A stretch of DNA of 46,429 bases, taken from positions 1 through 46,429 of IMG/VR virus record IMGVR_UViG_3300008266_000205; one strand, given 5' to 3'. The notes under the pieces are model-generated. The model did not search any database. It was not told the origin of the DNA and saw only the letters and a list, made by a program, of their open reading frames with translations. Source of the stretch: a virus. The translations under genes and the position numbers were made by a program. How positions within the stretch are numbered: the first letter of the stretch is position 1; the number at the start of each line of letters is the position of its first letter. Below are positions 13,861 through 20,508 of the stretch, in pieces.

Positions 13861-14079
13861 TCATCTCAGACGGGTATCACGGTAAATATATTGCTCAAAT
13901 GCTTTTATTTGGTCATCTGATATTTGGCATAAATTGTCAATGATTTCATATGGGTCAACATCTCTAACAAGCATTTGAATAACTCTGTTAAAGGTTGCTG
14001 AATTTTTGTATCGTTCTTTCCCATTTTTGAAACGAGCAATACATTCATCTGTTTTGCGGTAAAATTCTTCCTGTGTCAT
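13861..14079 (-). CDS. Hypothetical helical protein, 72 aa
   Basis: MTQEEFYRKTDECIARFKNG and TFNRVIQMLVRDVDPYEIID followed by QISDDQIKAFEQYIYRDTR. All-helical, with the 'ATFNRVIQML.RDVD..E.I..LC' segment found in other phage proteins of unknown function. It lies between the second and third copies of the KYNQI start region. Confidence 0.7.
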   Translation of the reverse strand: MTQEEFYRKTDECIARFKNGKERYKNSATFNRVIQMLVRDVDPYEIIDNLCQISDDQIKAFEQYIYRDTRLR

Positions 14080-14183
14080 AATATTTGTTTTGATTTTTTA
14101 TCACTATCATTTTTAATAATCTTGGTTTGAGTATAATTTTCATACGCATCATCAATAATCTGATTGTATTTTTCGTTATTCAT
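14076..14183 (-). CDS. KYNQI family remnant, 35 aa
   Basis: Frame from ATG 14183 to TGA 14076: MNNEKYNQIIDDAYENYTQ, then a lysine-rich tail. The first 25 bp including the start are identical to copy 1 except for small changes, but the KWGL domain is missing. Either a truncated third copy of the tandem family or a small leader peptide. The 4-nt overlaps with both neighbours fit an expressed gene. Confidence 0.5.
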   Translation of the reverse strand: MNNEKYNQIIDDAYENYTQTKIIKNDSDKKSKQIL

Positions 14184-14932
14184 AGTTCTGTTGTTGGTTT
14201 AAGCCACATATCTTTCCCAAACATGGTTTCAACAATTCTTGGGTTGATACGATCAATTTCGGACATCAAGCGTAGGGTTTTAACTGTATCATGTTTCATC
14301 ATTTTGAATACTTCTTCCCGAATTCTTTCCTGTGAAACAACCGTTTCAAGTTTATTAATAACACTATCCATCAAACACGTTTCCCAAATTCTAGGAGAGA
14401 TAGTAAATTCTTTTGTAATTGAAAACCTGAAAGCCCTTATTAGTCTCAATGGATCATCCAACATGGTGATCCGAGAATCTAGAGGTGTTATAAGCATTTT
14501 TGCTTCCAATGCCCACATTCCATCAAAATAATCAATAATGGAACCGTCCTGATCCTTTGCCAAGGCATTCAATGTAAAGTCCCTTCGAGACAAATCATCA
14601 TAAAGAGTACCTGGTACTACAATAGGTTGGCGGCTATTTTGGATATAACCCTCTTCTTTCCTAGCCATTACAAAATCAGCAACCAAACCCTTGTTTTCAT
14701 GAGTGAAAGGGAACTTAGCCCTGATTGTAAAACAGGAAGGGGTTCTAAGGAAAATTTCAAATCCTCGAAGTTCAAGTTCAGATACCAACACATCAAACAT
14801 TTGATATGGGTTAGTAATTTCTGTGAGGAGTTCATCACAAGGTACTGCTGTATAGTCAATATCTTTTGATTTGATACCTAATAGTTCATCTCGAACTGAT
14901 CCGCCTACCTGATAGAGTTTGAAGTTTTGCAT
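14180..14932 (-). CDS. CCA-adding enzyme / poly(A) polymerase family, head and neck
   Basis: A 250-aa nucleotidyltransferase of the class II CCA-adding/poly(A) polymerase superfamily. Motif A: LYQVGGSVRDELLGI, followed by SKDIDYTAV with the two metal-binding Asp. Then a strand pair and VADFVMARKE, DDLSRRDFTLNALAKD (the RRDFTxNA motif), IIDYFDGM, and DDPLRLIRAFRFS (motif E). The C-terminal body and tail helices of bacterial enzymes are absent, so it is shorter than the bacterial form. It would add CCA to tRNA 3' ends. That fits the two tRNA-type genes here, neither of which encodes CCA. First gene of the P4 operon, with the start context AAGTTATG. Confidence 0.88.
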   Translation of the reverse strand: MQNFKLYQVGGSVRDELLGIKSKDIDYTAVPCDELLTEITNPYQMFDVLVSELELRGFEIFLRTPSCFTIRAKFPFTHENKGLVADFVMARKEEGYIQNSRQPIVVPGTLYDDLSRRDFTLNALAKDQDGSIIDYFDGMWALEAKMLITPLDSRITMLDDPLRLIRAFRFSITKEFTISPRIWETCLMDSVINKLETVVSQERIREEVFKMMKHDTVKTLRLMSEIDRINPRIVETMFGKDMWLKPTTEL

Positions 14933-14952
14933 AACTTATTTCTTATTACCCT

Positions 14953-14985
14953 GTAAATATACGAAAGGGATTTGCGAGAACCAAA
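14953..14985 (-). promoter_or_regulatory. Promoter P4
   Basis: Minus strand: TTTGG (14981-14985), 19 bp, TATATTTAC (14953-14961). It drives the nucleotidyltransferase gene and the operon ending in thymidylate synthase. The upstream TTCAGGAAA box is not present. Confidence 0.87.
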
Positions 14986-14999
14986 TCTCTTTCTAGATT

Positions 15000-15182
15000 T
15001 TAGAAATCTCCATCAAATAGATCTTCACCAGCATCAGATACATCTTCTACAACAGATTGGATTAGGTTTTTGGTGGTTGTTGGTTCTTCACCACTTACTA
15101 TATCTACCGCATCTTTGATTACTGCTACTGGAGTTAGTACTGTTTTTACCGCTCCCGAAATAATGTTTGAAAAAAATCCCAT
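15000..15182 (-). CDS. Small conserved phage protein, 60 aa
   Basis: MGFFSNIISGAVKTVLTPVAV, then KDAVDIVSGEEPTTTKNLI and an acidic end (VVEDVSDAGEDLFDGDF). The order 'MG.FS.IIS.AVK..LTPVAV.KD.VD...GEEP..TK.L...' is widespread in phages as a very short protein of unknown role. An amphipathic N-terminal helix could associate with membrane. Confidence 0.75.
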   Translation of the reverse strand: MGFFSNIISGAVKTVLTPVAVIKDAVDIVSGEEPTTTKNLIQSVVEDVSDAGEDLFDGDF

Positions 15183-15186
15183 AGTT

Positions 15187-15480
15187 TTATTTTATGAATG
15201 TTTGTTTAATTTCCTCTAAAATGTCTAATTTACCTTGAAAATATTCTTTACCTGATATATTAGTATTAATTATGTTTTTCATATGTTCAATATTTTCCTC
15301 CAACCATTCAAATTCTACATTAACATGTTCTGGTTGATTATTTAGGTAATGATATTGTTCTTTGGTTATACCTTGCATCAACATATATGCTTCAAAATCT
15401 AAATCCAAAGGCCTATATTTTACTGCCCAGTCTTTAACCCATTGTTTTCTTTTTTGTTCAAATTCTTGTTTGGTCATCAT
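15187..15480 (-). CDS. Hypothetical protein, 97 aa
   Basis: Unknown. Mostly helical: TKQEFEQKRKQWVKDWAV, FEAYMLMQGITKEQYHYL, EFEWLEENIEHMKNII, and an end KLDILEEIKQTFIK. Two adjacent ATG codons are possible starts (15480 or 15477). The charged helices indicate a coiled coil. It sits 3 nt downstream of the peroxiredoxin gene. Confidence 0.6.
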   Translation of the reverse strand: MMTKQEFEQKRKQWVKDWAVKYRPLDLDFEAYMLMQGITKEQYHYLNNQPEHVNVEFEWLEENIEHMKNIINTNISGKEYFQGKLDILEEIKQTFIK

Positions 15481-15483
15481 AAT

Positions 15484-16059
15484 TTAAATTGTTTTATCTC
15501 CTTTTTTCCAATTGGCTGGACACATTCCTTGTGTTTTTTGAATTTGATTATAGGCCTCAATTAATCTAATATATTCGAAAATATTTCTTCCTATAGACAT
15601 ATGATTTACAGATTCATAAAACACAATTCCATTTTCATCCAACAAATAAGTTACTCTATTTGGTACATTATCTCCTATACATTCACTATCAGAAGTATCA
15701 TAATCTAAAATACCTAAAACCTTAGATAATTGTCTTGTACTATCTGATAGTATTGGGAAGGTAATACCTTCGATTCCACCTTTATTTTTGGGTGTTTTCA
15801 GCCATGCATTATGAACCTCAATTGTATCACAACTAATTGCAAATACTTTAGTGTTTAATTCATCAAACCTAGATAGATGTTCTTGCAAAGCAAACAATTC
15901 AGTGGGGCATACTGTTGAGAAATCTTTAGGATACCAAAACAACAATATTTTTGAATTATAACTAATTGCCTCATGGTAAATATCTATCATTTGTTGGGGG
16001 TTTGACATATTTACTTTTTTAAGTAAATAATATGTTGGGAATGGTTTTCCTATAATCAT
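15484..16059 (-). CDS. Typical 2-Cys peroxiredoxin (AhpC/Prx1 type)
   Basis: 191 aa. The peroxidatic motif FWYPKDFSTVCPTEL gives Cys51 (PxxxTxxC). The resolving cysteine is in GMCPANWKKGD near residue 180, as in the typical 2-Cys group. VFAISCDTIEVHNAWLKTP and the SDSTRQLSKVLGI and RVTYLLDENGIV segments complete the thioredoxin fold. It would reduce hydrogen peroxide or organic peroxides using thioredoxin or AhpF of the host. It ends soon after the resolving Cys. Peroxiredoxins are uncommon in phages. One may protect the infected cell from oxidative stress, which is inference. Embedded in the P5 operon with ATGA coupling to the upstream gene. Confidence 0.92.
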   Translation of the reverse strand: MIIGKPFPTYYLLKKVNMSNPQQMIDIYHEAISYNSKILLFWYPKDFSTVCPTELFALQEHLSRFDELNTKVFAISCDTIEVHNAWLKTPKNKGGIEGITFPILSDSTRQLSKVLGILDYDTSDSECIGDNVPNRVTYLLDENGIVFYESVNHMSIGRNIFEYIRLIEAYNQIQKTQGMCPANWKKGDKTI

Positions 16060-16373
16060 AATTGTGTTAATTGATAAATATTATTTTTTGTTTTAAATTT
16101 AAGATATGATAAATTGTTTCCTATTTCAAGTATTTCAACAATAGGGGTTGTTTGCCAAGTAAAAAATTGATTAAAAGGAGACATAAGTAATGATAAACCC
16201 ACAGCTGGAAATGGATACTGTTGTTTAAACCATCCTTTTTCATCCCATTCTATCCAAGTTACAGCCTCAGACATTTTAACCATTCCATCACTTTCCCGAA
16301 CCAATTTCCATTTATGTACTACTGGTTCATCAGTTAGATGAATTGGGATTTTTGGTTGATTTATTTTACTCAT
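16056..16373 (-). CDS. Hypothetical protein, 105 aa
   Basis: Unknown. Beta-rich. INQPKIPIHLTDEPVVHKW and MVKMSEAVTWIEWDEKGWF lead to TPIVEILEIGNNLSYLKFK and a short end (NIYQLTQL). The closely spaced Trp residues and short strands suggest a small barrel. Coupled to its neighbours by 4-nt overlaps. Confidence 0.6.
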   Translation of the reverse strand: MSKINQPKIPIHLTDEPVVHKWKLVRESDGMVKMSEAVTWIEWDEKGWFKQQYPFPAVGLSLLMSPFNQFFTWQTTPIVEILEIGNNLSYLKFKTKNNIYQLTQL

Positions 16374-16816
16374 TTTTTTATTATAATCAGATATGATGGA
16401 AGACTGTTTGCATCACTGGTACATGGGATAAAATTTTCAATTATCATTCCTTTAAATGATTCATCAAACATACCCATATCATAACCACTATATAAGTATG
16501 GACCACCACTGGCGTCAACCATATCAATTTTGGTTTTATCTGAGTAGATTAACTTAGCATATTTTTGTGAAGTTTCACTCATTGAGATGTAATTTCCTTC
16601 AACATCTGTAACAACAGCATGAGCCTCTGTTTTGAAATCTTCAAAATTTAATTTACCCCCATCTTCAATATATTGATTGTAAGCATCATCATAAACATTA
16701 GGATTACCATACCTACACCACTCAAAATCCCCCTCCCACAAAATATTTCCACCTTGGGTTTTAGTCAAAGTATAAACACTATTATACCTATTTGAATATT
16801 TTATTGATTGATTCAT
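16370..16816 (-). CDS. Conserved hypothetical protein, 148 aa
   Basis: Contains NSVYTLTKTQGGNILWEG, FEWCRYGNPNVYDDAYNQY, KLNFEDFKTEAHAVV, and IDMVDASGGPYLYSGYDMG with DESFKGMIIENF. The layout 'YNDVY.F....NI.WEG.FE.CR.G.PN.Y..AY..Y..DGG.L...EF...... IDMVDP.GGPY...G.D' is a phage family with no known function. The conserved MVDASGGPY patch is the most likely active or binding site. Confidence 0.72.
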   Translation of the reverse strand: MNQSIKYSNRYNSVYTLTKTQGGNILWEGDFEWCRYGNPNVYDDAYNQYIEDGGKLNFEDFKTEAHAVVTDVEGNYISMSETSQKYAKLIYSDKTKIDMVDASGGPYLYSGYDMGMFDESFKGMIIENFIPCTSDANSLPSYLIIIKK

Positions 16817-17250
16817 GGTTTTATATTATATTTTTTAATAAATTCCTGTCTTACCAATTCTCCTACCCCAACATCAAGCCATTCTGCATCTTTTGGTATT
16901 TCACAAAGACTTTCTGGGTATGTCAGTATTTCGTCAATACTTTTACTAACATATGTTTTGATTTGAATTTGTTGTTTTTTGGTTTTGTATACCACTGATA
17001 CAGATTCACCATTGTAAGGACGGTTTTTAACAATTTTAAAGTCCTCATCAAGTTGGAAGTCTTTAGGGTAAACTGTTTCTGTTTTGTAAGGACCATTTTT
17101 GGTTTTATTCACATCATAAAAATATGTTGTTTTATTACCTTGATCCCTTACCTTTTCATGTTCATATTGGAAAAACACCCGTTCAAACTTTTCTGGCATA
17201 GGCTCAGTGTTGATTGCGGGTCTACCTCTTTTTTCTGTTTTGTTGTCCAT
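16813..17250 (-). CDS. Hypothetical basic protein with AT-hook-like start
   Basis: First gene of the P5 operon. The N-terminus DNKTEKRGRPAINTEP contains KRGRP, the core of an AT-hook. VFFQYEHEKVRDQGNKTTYF, KTETVYPKDFQLDEDFKI and QIQIKTYVSKSIDEILTYP follow, ending FIKKYNIKP. An AT-hook would suit minor-groove binding of this AT-rich genome, but a single RGRP occurs by chance often enough that DNA binding is only a suggestion. Confidence 0.65.
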   Translation of the reverse strand: MDNKTEKRGRPAINTEPMPEKFERVFFQYEHEKVRDQGNKTTYFYDVNKTKNGPYKTETVYPKDFQLDEDFKIVKNRPYNGESVSVVYKTKKQQIQIKTYVSKSIDEILTYPESLCEIPKDAEWLDVGVGELVRQEFIKKYNIKP

Positions 17251-17269
17251 AACCTGTTTTTCTTACCCC

Positions 17270-17302
17270 ATCAATATACGAAAGAAGATTTGGATTTCCA
17301 AA
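17270..17302 (-). promoter_or_regulatory. Promoter P5
   Basis: Minus strand: TTTGG (17298-17302), 19 bp, TATATTGAT (17270-17278); the last part of the -7 box differs slightly from the others. Followed by a leader with GGTAAGAAAAACAGGTTATG. Drives the peroxiredoxin operon. Confidence 0.8.
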
Positions 17303-17309
17303 TCTCTTT

Positions 17310-17555
17310 TTAAATACTCAAACCTTTTACACCTTTAAGGTCAGCACCTTTAAGGTCAGCACCTGCAAGGTAAGCATTTTCAAGGTCAGCACCTACAAGG
17401 TAAGCACCTTCAAGGTCAGCACCTACAAGGTAAGCACCTTCAAGGTCAGCACCTACAAGGTTAGCAAATTTAAGGTCAGCACGTTTACCTGTAGGATCAC
17501 CTTTGAGCCAAAGGGAGTGAAGGTCTAGGATATTTTGGATTTCTACTTGTTTCAT
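17310..17555 (-). CDS. Pentapeptide-repeat protein, 81 aa
   Basis: Starts KQVEIQNILDLHSLWLKG, then about ten tandem pentapeptides of the A(D/Y)LxG type (for example ADLKFANLVGADLEGAYL). Such repeats fold as a right-handed four-sided beta-helix; relatives include DNA-mimic gyrase inhibitors (MfpA, Qnr). At 81 aa it is short, giving about two and a half coils. It is alone in its own transcription unit between P6 and P5. Whether it mimics DNA or binds a host protein cannot be told from sequence. Confidence 0.9.
   Translation of the reverse strand: MKQVEIQNILDLHSLWLKGDPTGKRADLKFANLVGADLEGAYLVGADLEGAYLVGADLENAYLAGADLKGADLKGVKGLSI
17351..17470. repeat. Tandem 30-bp repeats in the pentapeptide gene
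   Basis: Four 30-bp units (17351, 17381, 17411, 17441), each encoding two pentapeptides. Units 2 and 3 are identical (CAAGGTCAGC ... AAGCACCTT). Near identity at the DNA level points to recent unit duplication by slippage or recombination. Not a CRISPR, since the repeats have no spacers and are in frame. Confidence 0.85.
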
Positions 17556-17581
17556 AACTGTTTTGTTTTTCTTATTACAAC

Positions 17582-17614
17582 GTAAATATACGAAAGGGAT
17601 TTGCGAGGGCCAAA
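17582..17614 (-). promoter_or_regulatory. Promoter P6 with upstream box
   Basis: Minus strand: TTTGG (17610-17614), 19 bp, TATATTTAC (17582-17590). The upstream box TTCAGGAAAGAGTCATA (to about 17638) matches P1 and P2. The leader has TGTAATAAG and AAAACAGTTATG. Drives only the pentapeptide gene. Confidence 0.88.
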
Positions 17615-17646
17615 TTTTTGATATGACTCTTTCCTGAAGATAAAAT

Positions 17647-17997
17647 TTAATTTTCCATTAATACTTTAAACAATGCTTTTTCTATAATATATCCATTGTT
17701 GATAAAGTGTTTTAAACTATTTACGTTACAATGAGCATAAACTGTTTTTTCTGTAGATTTTAGAGTAGCTGATCTATAGTCCCACAACATTTTATAAATA
17801 CCTTTATTTCTAAATTCCTCTAAAACAAAAGCATGACATAAATATATTACCGCAGGATGTTCAACATATGAAACTATTCCTACCAATTGATTATTTACCA
17901 AACAACCAAAGTAAGTAGCAGCCAAATCCAACAAATCAGGTTTGATTTCTTGGAATGCTGTTTCTACCTCTTTGTAAGTAACCTTTCTAATTTCCAT
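17647..17997 (-). CDS. GNAT-family N-acetyltransferase, 116 aa
   Basis: Short GNAT fold. The N-terminal EIRKVTYKEVETAFQEI is followed by the core strand pair GCLVNNQLVGIVSYV and IYLCHAFVLEEFRNKGIYKML. The acetyl-CoA pyrophosphate loop normally reads (R/Q)xxGxG/A. Here it is RNKGIYKM, which keeps the R..G..... spacing but lacks the second glycine. AHCNVNSLKHFINNGYII gives the C-terminal 'N..a..f..ngGf' motif. Substrate unknown. Last gene of the P7 operon, ending just before P6. Confidence 0.8.
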   Translation of the reverse strand: MEIRKVTYKEVETAFQEIKPDLLDLAATYFGCLVNNQLVGIVSYVEHPAVIYLCHAFVLEEFRNKGIYKMLWDYRSATLKSTEKTVYAHCNVNSLKHFINNGYIIEKALFKVLMEN

Positions 17998-17999
17998 AA

Positions 18000-18155
18000 T
18001 TATTCTTCCTCTTCGAACCCATCATTTAAGGTAGAATCCCATTCTGTAAATTCTTTCAAAAAATCAAAATGATATTCAATCCACTGTTCAAAACTCCAAT
18101 CACATTCAGGATTGTTTTGGATATAGATTTTGTATTGGGTGTTTAAAGTAGTCAT
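18000..18155 (-). CDS. Tiny acidic protein, 51 aa
   Basis: Frame from ATG 18155 to TAA 18000: MTTLNTQYKIYIQNNPECDW, then SFEQWIEYHFDFLKEF and an acidic end (NDGFEEEE). Its ATG shares a base with the TAA of the SGNH gene, and 2 nt separate its stop from the next start. Composition (Trp, Tyr, acid) fits a real small phage protein. Function unknown. Confidence 0.6.
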   Translation of the reverse strand: MTTLNTQYKIYIQNNPECDWSFEQWIEYHFDFLKEFTEWDSTLNDGFEEEE

Positions 18156-18862
18156 TAGTATGTTTTAAATTTAAGTGTATTTATAATTCCATTGGCCATT
18201 TTCCTATGTCCAGAGGCCGACATGTGACAAATAAAATCATCACAGTCTCCATCTTGTCTTGAAATAAAATGATTTTTTACAATAGTACTATATTTTACTT
18301 GTGTTTGAATTTGTTGTTGTAAAATAATATATTTATTTACATAAAAATCCCAATTGTTGTTATGAGCAGACACATCAATACAAGATTGAGGGTCAAATCC
18401 AGTCAATACAATGGGTTTAATATTGAAATTATTACAGATGTTTACCATTTTTTGGATATTGGAAATAGTACTATCAATTGGGTAATAAGAAGCAGCATCG
18501 TTTGCACCTCCCCAAATAAAACAATAATCATAACTGGTGTCTACATTTTTTAACAATTGTTGTAACATCCAATCTGTTCGTTTTCCTCCAATGGCTGTAT
18601 TTTTATATTGCATTCTAGTTTTTGAACAAAGTTGGTGTTGCCAACCCCCATCATAAACTGAATGAGAATCTCCTATAAATAAGGTTTTTTTCCCCGATAC
18701 ATCTGTTTCTGTGGGTTGAATTGTTGTAGTATCTTTAATATTATAACTATCATATTTATTTTTAATAGTAGGGGAAACTGAGTTGATAAATAAGATAACT
18801 AAACAAATAGATAATACAAAGGGGAATACTATTTCTATGGGATATTTTGGGTATTTTTTCAT
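18155..18862 (-). CDS. SGNH/GDSL-type hydrolase with N-terminal membrane anchor
   Basis: 235 aa. A hydrophobic anchor lies at about residues 8-27 (IVFPFVLSICLVILFINSV), then a linker. Block I: TLFIGDSHSVYDGG, with the catalytic Ser in GDS. Block II: Gly in AIGGKRTDW. Block III: YCFIWGGANDAASYY (the G.ND block). Block V: DDFICHMSASGHRKMA (D..xxH). All four SGNH consensus positions are visible, so it is a probable lipase/esterase or sugar O-acetyl esterase. A periplasmic or membrane-facing enzyme that removes acyl groups from envelope sugars would fit, but that is inference. Family lengths of about 200-250 aa agree. Confidence 0.85.
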   Translation of the reverse strand: MKKYPKYPIEIVFPFVLSICLVILFINSVSPTIKNKYDSYNIKDTTTIQPTETDVSGKKTLFIGDSHSVYDGGWQHQLCSKTRMQYKNTAIGGKRTDWMLQQLLKNVDTSYDYCFIWGGANDAASYYPIDSTISNIQKMVNICNNFNIKPIVLTGFDPQSCIDVSAHNNNWDFYVNKYIILQQQIQTQVKYSTIVKNHFISRQDGDCDDFICHMSASGHRKMANGIINTLKFKTY

Positions 18863-19200
18863 ATAATATGTTTTTTAAATTTTTTGAATTTAATTTTGGT
18901 TTTACGTTTAAAACAATTAAATATTGATTTTTTGGGTTGAATATATTTATTAAAACATTTTATGGCTTTTTCAAACCCATACCTATTGCTTTGAAATAAA
19001 TTAAAAAATAATTTTTGTTGATAAAAATCTTCAAATACCCATTTGCCATTTCTCATTTCAGCAATTTTTGTTTCTTGAGAAGATTCATGTTTACTAAAGA
19101 TTTCAAAATAACCTTTGTGAGATTTAAAAATCAATAATTCACTGTCTTTTAGTCGATGATAATAATTAGGAATTTGCATATTTGAGTAAATGTCTTTCAT
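18859..19200 (-). CDS. Hypothetical protein, about 113 aa
   Basis: Unknown. MKDIYSNMQIPNYYHRLKD from the ATG at 19200; an ATG at 19233 would overlap the upstream gene by 68 nt and one at 19179 only by 14. Middle: LLIFKSHKGYFEIFSKHE, WVFEDFYQQKLFFNLFQS. It ends strongly basic (CFKRKTKIKFKKFKKHII). The Lys-rich end could bind nucleic acid. Coupled to the SGNH gene by ATGA. Confidence 0.6.
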   Translation of the reverse strand: MKDIYSNMQIPNYYHRLKDSELLIFKSHKGYFEIFSKHESSQETKIAEMRNGKWVFEDFYQQKLFFNLFQSNRYGFEKAIKCFNKYIQPKKSIFNCFKRKTKIKFKKFKKHII

Positions 19201-19489
19201 TTGGTCTAATAAGTGCTTTACGAGGTCTATCATGGATATATTGAATACCAGGTCCTATAGGTTCTTTACAAATAACATTGGTATTCCAATAATACAAAGG
19301 GCATTCATAAGGTTCATAAATTTGTTGCCCATCTACATAATGAACAAATCTCCTAGGACCATTGTAACTTCTAAATTCCCTACAAGTTACTCGATACCAT
19401 TTTCCATTTGATAACTGAACCTGAGATTCAGGAACAGTATTGAAATAGTATTTGAGTTTTTCTATTTGACCTGTTTTTTCTTTAGGCAT
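19166..19489 (-). CDS. Hypothetical protein, 107 aa
   Basis: Unknown. MPKEKTGQIEKLKYYFNTVP from the ATG at 19489, preferred because the tiny upstream gene stops at 19482. Basic, with RVTCREFRSYNGPRRFVHYV, PYECPLYYWNTNVICKE and an Arg-rich end. Three cysteines are present (including CREF and CPLY) but no clear zinc pattern. Confidence 0.6.
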   Translation of the reverse strand: MPKEKTGQIEKLKYYFNTVPESQVQLSNGKWYRVTCREFRSYNGPRRFVHYVDGQQIYEPYECPLYYWNTNVICKEPIGPGIQYIHDRPRKALIRPNERHLLKYANS

Positions 19490-19625
19490 TGGTTGTTTTG
19501 ATGAATTTAATAAATTCAATTAGATCCTCCAACAAAGCTTGAACAGAAGTATTATTCTTGGATTCAGCCACAAATAATATTTCCATTAGTTTGTTATAAA
19601 TAATTTCTTTTTCAGTTTGGGTCAT
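19482..19625 (-). CDS. Tiny helical protein, 47 aa
   Basis: Frame from ATG 19625 to TAA 19482: MTQTEKEIIYNKLMEILFVA, then NNTSVQALLEDLIEFIKF. Two amphipathic helices. It overlaps the upstream gene by 14 nt and the next start by 8 nt. The helical pattern and tight packing support it. Function unknown. Confidence 0.55.
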   Translation of the reverse strand: MTQTEKEIIYNKLMEILFVAESKNNTSVQALLEDLIEFIKFIKTTNA

Positions 19626-19848
19626 AATCTAACAATCCTGCGTTTTCAATTGTGTACCAGGCACGCTCTTTCCATACTTCCAATTTTACACCTTCAATTT
19701 TATCGTCATCTTTGTAACCATTGGATGTATAGTCTGCAAGTTTGAAAATGAGTTGCATAAGTAATTCATCGGCTTTTACAATATCACCTGATTGGAGTAC
19801 TTGTTTACATTTTTCCCACATTGGGGTAACTATATTTGTTTTTTTCAT
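19612..19848 (-). CDS. Hypothetical protein, 78 aa
   Basis: Unknown. MKKTNIVTPMWEKCKQVLQS, KADELLMQLIFKLADYTSN, VKLEVWKERAWYTIENAG. Short, helical, acidic, with a Trp-rich last third. The start carries AACAGTTATG, the initiation context common here. Confidence 0.65.
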   Translation of the reverse strand: MKKTNIVTPMWEKCKQVLQSGDIVKADELLMQLIFKLADYTSNGYKDDDKIEGVKLEVWKERAWYTIENAGLLDYDPN

Positions 19849-19854
19849 AACTGT

Positions 19855-20115
19855 TTATTCGTAATTTTTATCTTCAACCAAAATAATATCATAACAAACC
19901 ACCTTACAATCTATACGTGCAAAATCTTTGTTGGTTGGATTTGGAGGTGTTTTCCATCCTTCATGGGAATCAACTAAAAGTTTACCTGCCCCACCATTAA
20001 AACCTTCTTGTATTCCTCCTTTTTTTTCCCAAACATTAACACCTTCAATTTCAAGTTTTATTTTAACAAACTTTCCTGTTGGTAGGTGCTTAATTTTATA
20101 AATTTTATTATTCAT
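19855..20115 (-). CDS. Hypothetical protein, 86 aa
   Basis: Unknown. Beta-rich: NKIYKIKHLPTGKFVKIKLE, GVNVWEKKGGIQEGFNGG, RIDCKVVCYDIILVED. The 'Y.IKHLPTG.FV' start occurs in other small phage proteins, where it looks like a strand-turn-strand module. No catalytic motif. The start carries AAAACAGTTATG. Confidence 0.65.
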   Translation of the reverse strand: MNNKIYKIKHLPTGKFVKIKLEIEGVNVWEKKGGIQEGFNGGAGKLLVDSHEGWKTPPNPTNKDFARIDCKVVCYDIILVEDKNYE

Positions 20116-20130
20116 AACTGTTTTGTTTTA

Positions 20131-20427
20131 TTAGTTAATTCTTTCAAAAATATGTCCTACAAATTCACCTTTTTGATATTGATAAGTACCGATGTATTTC
20201 CTATCAACACCCATATCATAATGAACATCATGACCAGTTCCAAACAACTCAAAGTAACGTTTTTCACTTTCTTCTTCAGGATTTACTAATGCCCAAATAC
20301 AAGGGATATTATTTTTTTGATCTGTTTGAACAGTCAATATTTCAGCCCCCTTAGGCATAGTAAGTATAAATTCTGTTTCAAACTTATTGTTAGGTAGTGT
20401 ACTAAATTTCCAAATTGTTTTTTTCAT
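20131..20427 (-). CDS. Conserved phage protein, DUF7352-like
   Basis: First gene of the P7 operon. MKKTIWKFSTLPN is followed by LTMPKGAEILTVQTDQKN, IPCIWALVNPEEESEKRYF and ELFGTGHDVHYD. The order 'K.IWKF ... I.MPKGA.IL.V.......C.WALVNP......R.F...GTGH.' is a widespread small phage family, recalled as DUF7352, of unknown function. A longer frame to 20469 reads through the promoter and was rejected. Confidence 0.8.
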   Translation of the reverse strand: MKKTIWKFSTLPNNKFETEFILTMPKGAEILTVQTDQKNNIPCIWALVNPEEESEKRYFELFGTGHDVHYDMGVDRKYIGTYQYQKGEFVGHIFERIN

Positions 20428-20453
20428 AACTGTTTTATTTTTGTTATTACATT

Positions 20454-20486
20454 GTAAATATACGAACAAAATTTTGAAATTCCAAA
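20454..20486 (-). promoter_or_regulatory. Promoter P7
   Basis: Minus strand: TTTGG (20482-20486), 19 bp, TATATTTAC (20454-20462). Immediately upstream is part of the conserved box (TTCAGAAAAGAGTCA) but without the spacer seen in P1, P2 and P6. The leader ends AAAACAGTTATG at 20427. Confidence 0.87.
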
Positions 20487-20508
20487 TGACTCTTTTCTGA
20501 ATGGGTTC

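Noticed and set aside
17351-17470. Regular 30-bp repeats resembling a CRISPR array
   Set aside because: The repeats are contiguous and in frame with a pentapeptide-repeat protein; there are no unique spacers.
20428-20469. Upstream extension of the 20131-20427 protein
   Set aside because: The extra residues would read through the -7 region and leader of promoter P7.
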